Of a DNA stretch of 64,000 nucleotides, positions 21,066-33,310 are shown piece after piece. Location of the stretch: positions 62,001 through 126,000 of the forward strand of contig CALYDD020000416.1 of NCBI GenBank assembly GCA_944472135.2, read 5' to 3'. Within the stretch, counting starts at the first letter, position 1. Every line of letters begins with the position of its first letter. Below the pieces are notes generated by a model. That model did no database searches. It worked only from the letters and a program-made list of their open reading frames with translations, and was not told the DNA's origin. The translations under genes and the position numbers were made by a program. This DNA is from Trichobilharzia regenti (taxonomy: Eukaryota; Platyhelminthes; Trematoda; Strigeidida; Schistosomatidae).

Positions 21066-21489
21066 ACGCATTTTAAATAATCACTTATGCTTGAGAATAC
21101 AAAATTCCATAGCTGGAAATTTTTCTTGGAAAAGGGACCGTATATTTATGAAATACTATTTAGGCATCAGGAAAGAACAGATATTACCTGCAAATTACCT
21201 TAAACCAACCAATAAAGCTCAGTATTTTGAATGGATGTTAGTTTCACCCTGATGAGGCTAGGGTTCAGATGAGTGTAGGGTTGACGTTATGATTCATTTC
21301 GTTTACTGAGCGATCTGAATGGCTGATACTCGGTCAGTCGATCGCTGAGTTGTTTAATGTCACAATACTTCAGTGAATATACTTTTTCATGAGATTATAG
21401 AGGATGAAGATATTGAGGTTCACGGATAGTACGAAGTATACTAGCGCAAGATCTAATATGCATAACTTTATTATTCTTTCCGCGTAGAC
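21066..21489. other. Stretch without recognised gene
   Basis: Mixed sequence between SINE family 2 and the second copy of the unclassified repeat; nothing recognised. Confidence 0.35.
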
Positions 21490-21745
21490 CAAAGGCGAAG
21501 CAAAACACCAGAATTAACCGTCCAAATTACGAGTTACATTTCGGGACCAAATCGGAGCGCGATGTGATTGCTTAAGTAGCTAGGGATCGTGCATGAATGA
21601 GCGAACTTGACAAGATGGTGTACCAAATGGCGTGGATGATTGGTCGGGAGCCTTCAGCTAAACAATTGACTTAAGAGTGAGGGTCAGCATCCAATGTTGA
21701 GTGACGAATGCTGCGGCCAATAATTCTGTGGACTTACCTCAAGCT
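21490..21745. repeat. Unclassified dispersed repeat, copy 2
   Basis: Second copy of the repeat described at 14540-14940, same orientation, diverged. Shared blocks include CGAGTTACATTTCGGGACCA, TAGCTAGGGATCGTGCA and CCAATGTTGAGTGACGAATG. Confidence 0.6.
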
Positions 21746-22449
21746 ACAGGAATAATGCCACTTACGTGATTCTCCTGACTTTCCAACTGAGCGTTCCTGG
21801 GTCGTCGGTGTGTTCTTGCCTCTTAGGTGGCTTGAACGCTGCCTGATATTCAGAGGAAGACAATGGATTATCAGACGAAACTTGACTTTTTGACTGCATA
21901 CCTCGATTGGTCCCAAATATCACAGTAAAGCGTTCTGATGTTAAGCAGATAAGTGTTTCACTGGACGTAACTCATAAAAACCCTGCAGATTTATACCCTG
22001 CAGTTCGCCTCCCAGGGAAATATCCCAACTCGAATAACATGCTCACTGGCTATTTCTTCGCTGAGGTGATATTTCTGTGACAATTGTAATGTTAATTGTG
22101 AGCCCCTTGAATACGACGGCTTTTTCCTCTCTTACCGGAAAATACCTATTTTGTGAATCACTCGCTTAAAAAACCTGATCTACTTAGCCGGTGAATTAAA
22201 GTCAACAATTACTTACATATTGAATCTCTGTGTGGTAAGTCTAGCTGTCTCGAACTACTGCCAAAGCTTCAGGTGCCACTTTTGTAACATCATCTTCCTC
22301 ACTTGTTCAGATAAACAAGACTTGTTGGTCTACCACGTGATTGATGTGAACCTGATCATCAGAAAGTACTAGGTAAAGTCGAAAACCTTTTCATTCCTTG
22401 TCTTGTATTTATCAGTCTTATTCTTATTCTTGTGGGTAGATACTGTTGC
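21746..22449. other. Stretch upstream of the CR1-A element
   Basis: Contains no supported gene; part of it may be the 5' UTR of the CR1-A element, whose exact 5' end I cannot fix. Confidence 0.35.
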
Positions 22450-22482
22450 TCTCTTATTCGTATATAGCATGAGTCACAGTGA

Positions 22483-24230
22483 TTGTTAATATGGTTATCG
22501 AAAGTGGCCTTAGAAAAGACACTAAAACTCCACACTCTTTATACAGAGTCACAGGGCTTCAGCCAGAGAAGGCAAAAACCCAGGGACGTCAACCCTTCCC
22601 GCATACCCATCATAAAGACTCGTGCAGTTCTCGTCTGTCCTGATACTACGCCTGCATTGCCACGGTCTAGCACTGAAACGGCACAGGCAATACCAGGTGG
22701 ACAGGATACTACACCTGCGTGAAATGAGGGCCAGTGTGTGAAACACAGTAAAATCGAAAGGAAATACTCAAGACGTCATAGGACCTCGAAACGTCATCAA
22801 GGAAAGGAGACGAATGTCAGGCGTGTAATGTTATCGTTTCTGAAACTGACTCAGCGTTTGAATGCAATTTTCGCAGACGGTGGGTGCACTGCCGTTGTGA
22901 CAAAGAGGTACCGACAGCATACTACAAGTTTATGAGAAATAACCCATGCCCATGGTTTTGGTACATCTATCCACTTTGTCGCCCTGGCATAGTCTCACAT
23001 AGAGTGTCTGCGGATAGCAGAAACAATACACCACTCTTGTGTCCCAACACAGTCTCATGCAGCTCCCCACCTGCTAACATCACACTGCCAAAACTTGGTA
23101 CAGACAGTAAGAAGGACGCTCCAGTCCTGCTGAACGGGAATGCCAATTTTGATGATCACTCCGTCGAAAAGAAAATTTTCCTAGATGCAACTGTCCCTTT
23201 AATGCCAGTTTTCACGAGGTGAAGATTGTCAAGGTTGCACCCACAACATAAGGGAAAAATAGAATTACAAAGCACCACTTGCATCCACTAGCAAGCTTGG
23301 CAACACAGCAAAGGCTGGCCAGAACCTAATGAAACCTAAAGTTGGTGACGCTGCAAATGAATACCAGTAGCAAAAAGGCCAAACCTAAGTCTGAGGTTAG
23401 TCGGTCTAATTCTCTCATACTCTTTCACGTACCTATGAGCAAGGATAGCTTACTTGAACAACGGCCCTGTGTGATCAGGAACAGTGGTCCAACTTGTGCA
23501 ATAAATTAGTTATGAAAATTAGCTCAGCGAAATTGTGAAGGTTGTACAGGGGCGCCCACACACCTCAGGGTAAGTCACCCACATTAAGGGTTACGCTGGA
23601 CTCTGCCGAAGAGGCCGAAAGAGTACTATTAATGGAGAAGGTACTGGCCATGGACAGAAGTTCCAGCAAATGGGTGAGATATGACAGACCATGGACTAAC
23701 GAAAAATGGTGAAGGAGTCACCAGAGCTGTTGCTTTGTAATTCTATGGTGGTACACGGTGTTCCGTAGCTGGAAACTGGCACTGCTTGTGAAAAACACAT
23801 ACACGACGTACAGCAATGGAGATGGCTGTCATCTCAGATGGTCCTTGGCGCTTCTGGAGCCATCTCCATTTTCCGACTACCTCGCTCGCCCATCTCACAT
23901 TGAGCAGCTCTCCAAAGCTGCTAGGTGTCACATTCAACTTCCCGGAGCAGTTGGTAATAGCACTTCAACGGTGGTATGAAACCAAGGGAAAATGGGAGGA
24001 CATATCCGATGCTGCGAAAGCAGACCCCGAACCATAAGGAGGCAGCAAACTGAGGCTTTGATACATCCCCAAGCTTCGGTGACACTAGAGCGATGCAGCT
24101 CTGAGAATAATAGTCTGTGTCACCCAAGTGTCCTGCCTAAATCCATGGAAAAAACTACAATGGGCTGGTTCCATCGGCTTCATCAGCAAACAGCTTCACG
24201 TCAACTACCCCACAACACACTGAGACTGTG
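22483..24230 (+). pseudogene. CR1-A ORF1, decayed (PHD-like zinc finger, nucleic-acid-binding protein)
   Basis: Pieces in three frames: a Pro/Thr-rich N-terminal part (PDTTPALPRSSTETAQAIPG), a Cys/His cluster at about 22860-22980 (RWVHCRCDKEVPTAYYKF, then CPWFWYIYPLC) with the W-x-H-x-x-C spacing of the PHD-like finger found in CR1 ORF1 proteins, and a downstream block (VVHGVP, EKHIHDVQQW; DGPWRFW; LQRWYETKGKWEDISDA). At least three frameshifts and several stops separate these. In CR1 elements ORF1 binds the element RNA; this copy cannot make a full product. Confidence 0.65.
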
Positions 24231-27058
24231 AGACTCACTGTCAGCTGCCTATATAGCAATGTGAGGGGGCTGAGAGGAAAAGTAGGTGAATTCCGAAATC
24301 TCCAAGCACACCTTCAACTGAAAATAATCATTCTTACTGAAACGTGGCTAAACCCCACTATCGCCGACAACGAAATCAGTATCGGTGATATGGTACTGGT
24401 CAGAGAGACAGGGATAATAAGGAAGGAGGGGGAGTTGCTATATACTTTGATAGGCAACTTAAATGTGTGCGCGCAACGGACCCACCACTTATCGAACTCC
24501 CAGACTCCATATGGTGTCATTTCACCGTAGGCCACACCAAGCACTTACTGGGTGGCATCTACCGATCTCCCACCTGTGGGGCAGAGCACAATCAGCTACT
24601 GCTCAGCACTATCACAGGAATACGAGATTTGGGCTACGACCAAATCACCATAGCTGGAGATTTCAATGCTCCATCACTGAACCTCGGCTCCGGGTGTGCT
24701 AAGGGAAAATTTGGCCGAAACCTACTGCAAACTATTCGAAACACGGGACTGACTGAGAATGTTGGAGACGACACTAGGTGGGGCCCTAGTGGAAAGTCAT
24801 CAAAACTAGATTATATTCTAACTAGTGACCAACTACTCGTCGAAAATGTCCAGATCATGACTCCTCTGGGAAGCAGTGACCATGCAGTCATAGGTTTCGA
24901 TCTTGTCCTCCGTGAGCGTTTGCAATGGGATGTTACGCGACCATGTCTGTGCTACAGCAAGGCTGACTATGCTGAAATGTGGAGGCTCTTGTCCGACGCA
25001 GACTGGCCCTTAGCATGGGACGACCTATCCGTGGATGAACTCCGGGAAGTGGTAAAAAAGATTATTCATACAGTAGTCTCGGATACAGTCGCTTTAGTCA
25101 CAACACAGCCCGAAAGAAAGACGTCATGGTTGAAGAGAGGCACGCAACGTATTCTGCAAGCAAAGCGGAAGGCTTGGTTTACGTGGCGCGTATCTAAGTG
25201 TGAGATCGACCACGACGCGTGCCTGGAACTCAGGAACCGGTGCAATGCAAGAGTCAGGAGGGACAGGAGGTTGTTCCAGGCTAACCTTGCCAAAAAACTC
25301 CTATCAAACCCTAAAAACTTGTATCGATTCATGTCGGAAAGAAAATCAGCCAACCAGAGGGCATGCGCCTTAGTAGGCCCAAACGGTCAATATCTCACTA
25401 GTCTGGAGATGGCTGAAACATTCAATTTAGCCCTCGCCAAACAGCTAAACAGCAATGTGGGTATTACAGTTACGGACCGAAATGGTGGAACCACCATTTC
25501 ACAGGAGGAAGACCTAGTGGCTACTCCCCAAATAAACACCGCAATAGTACTAAGGAAGCTACAGCGACTCATACCTGGGAAGTCCCCAGGTTGTGATGAC
25601 ATCAGGCCATCTGTTCTGAAACAGTGCGCCGAGGCTCTCTGTAGACCCCTGTGCGACTTGTTCCAACACTCAATGGATTCGGGGACCCTGCCAAAGGAGT
25701 GGAAAAGAGCCATCCTTTCTTCGATCTTCAAGGGTGGGGACAGGCAAAACGCTGCTAGCTATAGACCAGTAGCTCTACTCCCAGTGGTATCAAAAGTACT
25801 GGAAAGTATTATTGACGACCACATCAGGGAATATTTCGATAGGACTAATATACTACATGAAGCCCAACATGGTTTCAGAAAAGGCAGATCCTGCGTCACT
25901 AACCTACTGTCAGCTTGGGACGACTGGACATCATGCTGGGACTTGAACGTACCAGTCCATGTGGTCTTCCTAGACTTTGAGAAGGCATTTGACACTGTTC
26001 ACCATGACCTTCTCCTACATAAAATAAGCCAGGCAGGCATAGGTGAGCCACTTCTGTCATGGTTGAAGGACTACCTAGCCGACAGGCAATTTTGCACTAA
26101 GGTTAACCGAGTCCGATCATCTTGGCACAGATCGTCATCAGGAGTGTCGCAGGGTTCTATCCTAGGACCACTGATGTTTTTGATTTTCATCAATGATCTA
26201 CCACGCCGTCTGAGCTGCCCGACTCTCCTGTACGCTGACGACGTAAAAATATGGAGGGCGATAAAGTGTCCGGAGGACTCAGATAGGCTACAGGAAGACC
26301 TAAACCTTCTGGAAGACTGGGCGGTGGCCAGTGGCATGACTTTCAACTTGAAAAAGTGCAAAGTAGTGAAGTTGCGCACCTGTAGACTGCAGAATGCAAG
26401 TTACACCCTGTGCAATGAAAGCTTGTCCTGCACAACGTCGGAACGCGACTTAGGTCTAGTTCTAACGGAAAAAATGGACACAAGCGTAAATTACACAGGG
26501 GATGTAGCGAGGGCATATGCGGTCATACACTTTACGCATAGACAGTTAGGTGCACTCACTCCTGAGCTCTTTCTAATGTTGTACAAAACATACGTCAGGC
26601 CACACCTTGAGGTGCATAATATTATTGCACCCCCAATGCTGAGAAGAGATGCCAACCTCTTGGAAAGAGTCCAACGACGGGCAACAAAAGGAGTGGTTGG
26701 TCTCCGAAACAAACCATATGATGAAAGGCTGAAGAAATTAGGCCTGTTCACACTTAGTTACCGTCGGCTTAGGGGGGATTTGATTACTGCCTACAAAATA
26801 ACAAATGACCAGAATCACCCAAACAAAGGTGTTCTGCCATTGAGTAGGTATAGGCTTCCACGTGGAAATCCCAGAAGGATAGCTCACCAGAGGGCAAGGA
26901 CCCGGGTGCGCTCCCACTTCTTTTCACTGCGGGTTTGTCGTCCCTGGAATTCCTTACCGGCAGATGTAGCTATGGCACCGTCTTTGGACGCCTTTAAGCG
27001 AAGGCTGGACAACCATGCAGCGATACAAGGACTGCATCCAAATGGCCTATCTCCTTAA
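24228..27058 (+). pseudogene. CR1-A ORF2, AP endonuclease and reverse transcriptase, one frameshift
   Basis: The first block (24228-24430, LYSNVRGLRGKVGEF, ILTETWL) is the N-terminal endonuclease part. A lost G in the poly-G run at about 24430 shifts the frame into an 863-codon open frame from 24467. In that frame: endonuclease motifs GDFNAPS (about residue 64), LDYILT and SSDHAVI (about residue 136), then the RT domain with SYRPVALLPVVSKVLE, HGFRKGRSC, FLDFEKAFDTV, GVSQGSILGPLMFLIFINDL and YADD (about residues 589-592). The C-terminal part is the usual CR1 thumb/connector ending at 27058. All catalytic RT residues are present, so the copy is young apart from the frameshift. Confidence 0.9.
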
Positions 27059-27603
27059 AATCGCATTTACCAATCAGGGTAGATAATTAAACTCGTCATT
27101 TTACTTCTTTACATTCTCTCCCGTCTTACTCTCCTGACAACTTATTAATATTATAATTACTATTATTATTATTATTACTATTACCGATATATATATTATT
27201 CTTCAAACTTAATGAGCTGACTGTTGTTACGTTTCCTATTTTCGTTTCTGTCTCTTAGTCTGAATAGCTTCACTAATTATATCTATTATTATTATTATTA
27301 TTACTATTATTTTATTATTATTACTATCTCTTTTCTCTTGTCGACAATACCGAAGGACTAACTGGCGAAAGGATCAACTCCAATCACAGTAGTAACAGTC
27401 TTAACATACCTCATACTACAAACCACATATAATTAATCCCAGCACTACTCCCTTTGGAGTCAACCAAAGCTACGACAGTCGAGTGGCGGGACAAGCTACG
27501 CAGAAGTTTACCGAAGATCAAGAACCTATACCTCACAATCAAGAAGCGAGCACAAAGAAATCAAATTGGTTTATACTAGTTCGTAAAAACGATATTGGAT
27601 ATT
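27059..27603 (+). other. 3' UTR and terminus of CR1-A
   Basis: Non-coding tail with an ATT trinucleotide run (about 27156-27182 and 27280-27330), a conserved block from CGACAATACCGAAGGACTAA to the end, and the terminal GATATTGGATATTGG. The last 250 bp are nearly identical in the two other copies of the window, as expected for the part recognised by the element's own RT. Confidence 0.8.
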
Positions 27604-28405
27604 GGACCAGAATCACCCAAACAAAGGTGTTCTGCCATTGAGTAGGTGTAGACTCCCTCGTGGAAATCCCAGAAAGATAGCTCACCAGAGGGAAAAGACC
27701 CGGGTGCCCTCCCACTTCTTTTCACTGCGGGTTCACCGTCCATAGAATTCCTTACCGGCAGATGTAGTTTTGGCACCGTCTGTGGCAGCCTTTAATCGAA
27801 GGCTGGACAATCACGCGGTGACACAAGGACTGCATCCGAATGGTCTATCCCCTTAAAATCGCATACACCATTCAGGGGTAGACAGTTAAACTTGTCGTTT
27901 TACTTCTTTACATCCTCTCCCCTCTTACTGTCCTGACAACTTTAACTACACCTATTATTATTATCATTGTTACCAATGTATATATATATATATATATATT
28001 ATTCATATTATTCTTCAAATTTAATCAGCTGACTGTTGTTACGTTTTCTTATTTCTTTTTCTGTCTGTTATTCTGAATAACTTCACTAATTGTATCTATT
28101 ATTATTATTATTATTATTATTGTCATCCCTTTTCTTTTGACGACGGTACTGAGGGACTAACTGGTGACAGGATCAACTCTATTCGCAGTAGTAACAGTTT
28201 TAACATACCTCATACTACAAACCACATATAATTAATCCCAGCACTACTCCTTTTGGAGTCAACCAAAGCTACGACAGTCGAGTGGCGGGACAAGCTACGC
28301 AGAAGTTTACCGAAGATCAAGAACCTATACCTCACAATCAAGAAGCGAGCACAAAGAAATCAAATTGGTTTATACTAGTTCGTAAAAACGATATTGGATA
28401 TTGGA
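27604..28405 (+). mobile_element. CR1-A LINE, second 3' copy joined in tandem
   Basis: Begins within the ORF2 C-terminal coding region (reading NHPNKGVLPLSRCRLPRGNP, with one in-frame stop) directly after the terminal repeat of the first copy, and ends in the same GATATTGGATATTGG at about 28403. Same orientation. It differs from the first copy at scattered positions, so it is an independent 5'-truncated insertion into or next to the 3' end, not a fresh duplication. Confidence 0.85.
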
Positions 28406-28888
28406 ACTTGGTGGTACACTGAATAACAGATATATGTATAGATTTGACAATTCTGTGTCTAGTCCTCCTCATTCCATTTCAAATCATCCCTTACCCCAAA
28501 TTCTGGAGGCTACATTGATATTTTGGGGAGTCTTACATCAGTGGTACGATCCGCGACACCTGTAACTACCTTGTCATACAGCAGTGCCGAAGTATGAACA
28601 TCTTAACCAACATCCCCTCACTTAAAGAATTTAGCAGTGCGCGCACGCAAATAGAATTAGGTGATGGTGCTGTTTTACGTGAGCCAGTAATTCGCAGTGA
28701 CTTATTCATGCTACTTCTAATTAATGCATGTTCCTTAATTAATAAAAAAATGGGAATAAGAACACCAGTATTGTCTGCCAGGTCTTCTTTAGTACTGATA
28801 AGTGCATTATTGTGCTCACCTTCTATCCTGGACATGCGTTTAGGTATAGACGATTGTAATCTCCATATATCAAATAGAGATTACAAGT
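28406..28888 (+). other. 5' part of the Gypsy region, LTR not found
   Basis: Between the CR1-A tail and the recognisable Gypsy coding. A 102-codon frame at 28594 may be gag remnant; its reverse-strand frame is a shadow. I find no sequence here that matches the region after 32110, so a 5' LTR is not supported. Confidence 0.4.
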
Positions 28889-29500
28889 ATGGTTCAGGAT
28901 GACTCTATTTTATACTTAACTCCCTTGATCACACAGGTCGAAGGTGAAATACTGAGTTTGGTGCCTAATTCACTCTGCATCACCCTAAAGGGCTGCGAAT
29001 ATCAAGCTCTCGTAGGTCATGTTTATCGGGTGCCATGGTTTACCTTCGAATATGATGCTAGAGCACTAGCTAAACCGTTTTCAAACCCACTTCTTGCCTA
29101 TTTCTACCTTGAAAATAATTTCTCTGGTAAAACACAGTGAATGTCTCCTTCAACTTTTCACAATACTCAATCTCATCTAATGAGAGCCTTCACTACTAGT
29201 TCAGACAAGTCTCACTGTGTTATAATTGATACTGGGAGTACTGAATTTGTAATTTCTAAGAAAGATTTCCTATCGCTTTGTAAGCATTCCCAGGTAGACC
29301 CTTCTGCTAGTTCCATTACAGGCATAACTGATCATAAAAACTACCTCTTATTGGTGCTACGAACATTGGTTTGAAATCAGACAGTGGTAGTTTTGTGAAT
29401 ATCCCCTTTCGTATCAGTGAATATGGTACATGTTTATTGTGATCGAAATCCCCTAGATTGTAAAATGGCGAAATCTCACTTGGCACTGAGTTGTTTGATG
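28889..29500 (+). pseudogene. Ty3/Gypsy gag end and aspartic protease, broken
   Basis: Frame 28889-29140 ends in a stop; the next frame (29141-29374) carries HCVIIDTGSTEFVISKKDF, the D-T-G-S signature of a retroviral-type aspartic protease, followed by a stop at 29372. The reading after that is frame-shifted. This is the 5' end of a pol polyprotein of the K02A2.6-like Gypsy type. The copy cannot be translated through. Confidence 0.65.
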
Positions 29501-30070
29501 AAACTTTGTTCAGAGAATTACTTCTACAATGTTTAGAGTGTGGGTGGCATGAAGATTCAGCCCATCCATCTTGAAATAAAGGGTGATACTGTCTTTCAAA
29601 AGTGCCGATTAATTACATACAGCTTGCGAGATACAGTTAAGAAAGAGTTGGACAAGTTGGTTGAGAAGGGCATACTTATGCCAGTTGAATCTTCGAATTG
29701 GGCTACTCCCATTGTGACGCCACTAAAGGCTGATGGGAAAACATCGAGAATTTGTGGTGACTACCGCCTTACACTCAGTAGTCGTCTACTATAGCAAAGT
29801 TGCACTACGCTAGAAACCGAAGACATTCTCTACAAGCTACACGGCCCAAACTACTTTTCCAAAATAGATCTCAAAGATGCTTATTTGCACATTCCTCTCG
29901 ACGAAGATTCCAGTGCAATAACAACCACTGATACTCCATTTGGATTGTTTAAGTATAAGTTCTTGCCTTTTGGTTTAAAGGCAATATTTCAAAAAGTAAT
30001 CAATCAGATGATAGACGGATTAGATGGTGTTGAGTCTTACCAAGACAACATTAATAGTTCATGGTCCTAA
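29501..30070 (+). pseudogene. Ty3/Gypsy reverse transcriptase, broken
   Basis: Recognisable blocks: VKKELDKLVEKGILMPVESS with NWATPIVTPLKADGK, a stop at about 29792, then YFSKIDLKDAYLHIPL (motif A), TPFGLFKYKFLPFGL, and ESYQDNI where YxDD is expected: the second catalytic Asp is Asn, followed by a frameshift at about 30050. The order and wording are those of Ty3/Gypsy pol. Inactive. Confidence 0.8.
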
Positions 30071-30835
30071 TATCGAATTGCGTAATGAACGTCTTTTAAA
30101 ACTGTTCAGGGGTTTCTGTGAGAAAAACATCCTTGTTGATCCATCTAAATGCCATTTTACTTTGTCGTCTGTATCATGCTTGGGATGCACAATAGACTCC
30201 GAGGGTTTCAGACCTGAAGCTAGTCTTTCGGGACCTCCCATTAAAGTACCGTCACCTAATAATATGTCATTGTTGAGATCATGGATTGGTACTCTTCAGT
30301 TTTACTCCAGATTCATTACCAACTTCACTCAACTGTTATCTGCGTCTTTTGATATTGTCTGCAGTAAACGATTTAAGTGGGAAAAACAAAATGAGGATAT
30401 CTTGCGAAAAACTTTGGAGTTTCCGGATAAACAAGCTTGCTTAAAACCTTTTTCATCGGAAGATAAGTCTGTTCTCACTACATATGCTTCTCCCATGGGT
30501 ATAGCTGCAGTTCTTGAGCGAAATAGACAACCTGTGATGACGTCTAAATAAGAGTGAACAAGGGTACCCACAAACCCAGAGAGAGGCTCTAGCATTTGAA
30601 AGAGCGATGAGACGCCTGCACAAGTATCTCTTTAGTACTAAGTTTCACATAGTCACTGATCACCAGGCTTTGAAATTCATTTACAATCTAGAAAAATCTT
30701 TGAAAAGATCATCTGCTGCTATGGTTCAAAGATGGAGTTTAAGACTGAGTGCATATGTTTACACTGTTGAACATAGGTCGGCAAAGGATATACCTCATGC
30801 AGACTTCTTTTCTCGTTTTTCATTATTTTAAAATT
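30071..30835 (+). pseudogene. Ty3/Gypsy RT connection and RNase H, broken
   Basis: The frame from 30071 reads the RT thumb/connection (LRSWIGTLQFYSRFI) and the start of RNase H (LTTYASPMGIAAVLE; the usual first catalytic Asp position reads T-T-Y-A-S, with Tyr in place of Asp). After a stop at 30549 the second part runs 30601-30831 (MRRLHKYLFSTKFHIVTDHQ, then LKFIYNLEKS and HRSAKDIPHADFFSRF). A missing catalytic residue and stops make it non-functional. Confidence 0.72.
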
Positions 30836-30949
30836 TTTCCAATGACACCGATTGTTTATTAGTCCAGCCGTTATCTGTGGATAGAGTTCGAATTATAAAC
30901 GATACTCGGAAATATTACGGATGCATTTTAATTGAGAAAAAGAGGTTGA

Positions 30950-32078
30950 AATAATCAGTGTAAGAGAAGATTTCCGGACTTTTATAAGCGAAGAGATGAG
31001 ATTTCAGTCCATCCTGAGGGATTTCTATGTCTGAATGACAGGATTATTATTCCTCTGACATTAAGATCTGCGATTTTGAATGATCTTCATTTTTCTCATC
31101 TGGGAGCTGATAAGATGGAGTCGCTGGCACGCCTAACGAGGTGGTGGCCGGAAATTGAAGCTGACATTAAAAAAAGATCAAACAGCTGTTCCAGTTGTTG
31201 GCATAAAATGTCCTATGGAAGTAATCGTGGAAACTGTGGCCTGAGTCTTGTGAGGTTTGACAGCGTATTCATGCAGATTACTGTGGTCCATTCTTAAATT
31301 CATATTATGCTTTAGTTATTGTGGATTCTTATTCTAGATGACCAAAAGTCATAATTACAGATATTCTTAACGTGAAATTCAGCCACAAGCTTTGAGGAAG
31401 ATTTTTAGTTGAGAAGGAATTTCAGATGTCTTAGTTACTGACAATGGTACTCATTTCACTGAGAAGGACAATGATTGGCTTAAACATATAGGCTGTCGTC
31501 ATCTGTACACAGCACCATGTCATTCTCAGTCTGACGAGGTGGCAGAAAATTTTGTACGAACATTAAAGAGTGCCATAGCATCAGTGAGTCCCAAGAATTT
31601 TGATGAGATACAGAAATGTGCAGAAAACTTCCCACTTCAATATCGCAATGCGGAGCATACAAGTACCCGTGAAAGTACTGCAAAACTTTTCAAATCTCGA
31701 ATTCTCAGAAATCATCTGATGTGCACGACCTCTGGTGTACATTATTACAGAGGGAATGATTATAGACCTTCTATTGGTATCATACTACAAAGAATGGGAA
31801 ATCGAGTGGTGAAGATATTAGACATCGAAGATCATTCAGTTCATAACAGACACCTGGATCAAGTGAGAATAAATGAAGTAGGTCGTTCCGATTATAATTT
31901 TAATGATTCCGCTACTAATCCTGATTTTGTAGATAATTCAGAAATAAGTCCAGATGATACTGATGGAAGTAATATCACAGAATCAGTTAGAAGATCGCAG
32001 AGACTGGCAAGCAAACCGAGACATCGTTATAAATACGCAAGGAGACATTCGACGTGTGGCGGATTTGGTGGTTGACAA
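30950..32078 (+). pseudogene. Ty3/Gypsy integrase, broken N-terminal part, open C-terminal part
   Basis: The zinc-binding HHCC region is at about 31075-31205 (LHFSHLGADKMESLARL and SCSSCWHK). The catalytic core is damaged: D-S-Y-S-R at about 31322, then VLVTDNGTHFTE at about 31431 in another frame. A long open frame 31539-32075 then gives VAENFVRTLKSAIASV (the E of the DDE triad) and a C-terminal domain ending RRHSTCGGFGG. Stops and frameshifts interrupt the first two thirds, but the last 178 codons are clean. A near-identical copy of this last part is at 35978-36430. Confidence 0.78.
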
Positions 32079-33235
32079 TTTTTATCTCTGTATTGTTTAA
32101 ATACTCACTGTTGTTTGTTAATATATTTAATATATGAATTGAAAATTATTCCGACAAATAGAAATTCCTAAATTCATCCCTCTCCGTGTTTTTGGCTGAA
32201 TTCCTGTAATTCAATCATAGCGAAATACTACTTTTACAAATGTTTATAACAAATACGTATAGAAACACCAAAACTTCATGCTGTATAACTACTATTGTTT
32301 TGAATAAGTTGATTATTAATATTACTTCTACCATCATTATTATTATTATACTTTTAATGGATAGACCAATTGTAAAAGCAGCTGTATAGTTCAGACATTT
32401 TCTGAAACACCAACAGGTTCAGTTTCAACAAATGTTAACTTGATTACTTCACCTACGCTAATTTCGTTTCTGAATGGTCATTGAGTTGAGTTGGGACCTG
32501 CTACACTGTGTGAATGATTTGGGCGTCGTATGAAGACAGAGGAGTTACGCATCTACCGAAGATAAAGTGATCCTAATGAAGAAGTATCCCGCTCTGGGCA
32601 TTAGTTCAGTTTTATGCATATGTTTTGTCAGCACTACCAGCTGTGTGTGACGATTAATGTTCAATTTGCGAACATCACGCTTGAAGCGTGAGATTTCACA
32701 TCTCAGAAATCGGTGGCAAGGAGACTGCAGATACTCTTTACCATGTCAAATTTCCAACTGGGATATTCATGAGTGATGCATTTGTTTGTTACCTTCAGGA
32801 TTTTAACTGTGACAGCACTAACATAAAGTGCGGATACTTCGTCACTGATGGGTGATGCAACATTGTCACACGGTGAAATCTAGACGACTTTCCTTTCTCT
32901 CTCAAGCACAGTTTCCTCTCCTCATCCTGGGATTACTTCACTATTTTACTGATCTGTTTATGGAGTGAGCTACTTTCGATTCAGTGGTAGCTTGGTACCA
33001 GAACACTTAAGTGTTACTTAGTAATTAGTGAAGTTGAAGTATCATAGCTAAAGTCAAGGTCTTCCGATAGCTGTCCACCAACAGCCGGTCACACACAGGG
33101 AATACTCTGAAATGTCATTCCAAATCAAATCATGTCTGCCTTTTGGACTTCGACTAGATACAGTATTCTACTTATTCACTAGGTATTTTCTCTGCAAATC
33201 TATGCTGTCAGGAGGGGTTATGACGTCTAAGATTA

Positions 33236-33310
33236 AGGTTTGGGGTCTAGGGATTAGATTAGACTTAGGGTTAGAGTTAGGGATTAGAGTTAGGGTTAGG
33301 TTGGGGTATA
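33236..33310 (+). repeat. Degenerate TTAGGG telomere-like tract
   Basis: Repeated TTAGGG/TTAGAG/TTAGGTT hexamer-like units (for example AGGGTTAGAGTTAGGGATTA) over about 75 bp. TTAGGG is the telomere repeat of schistosomes and most animals. It is internal and degenerate, so an old interstitial telomeric sequence. Confidence 0.7.

Larger units (their letters stand above)
22450..27603 (+). mobile_element. CR1-type non-LTR retrotransposon (CR1-A), near full length
   Basis: Order: decayed ORF1 (22483-24230), ORF2 with endonuclease and RT (24228-27058), and a 545-bp 3' UTR with an AT-trinucleotide tract ending in the direct repeat GATATTGGATATTGG. Short tandem 3' ends are typical of the CR1 clade. 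It resembles the schistosome SR1/Perere-type CR1 elements, but the exact family is not assigned. Two further 3' copies occur in the window (16690-17410 minus, 27604-28405 plus). The 5' boundary is approximate. Confidence 0.85.

Noticed and set aside
28406..28560. 5' LTR of the Gypsy element
   Set aside because: No match to the 3' flank beyond 32110 and no TG...CA ends found; the LTR is either lost or unrecognisable.
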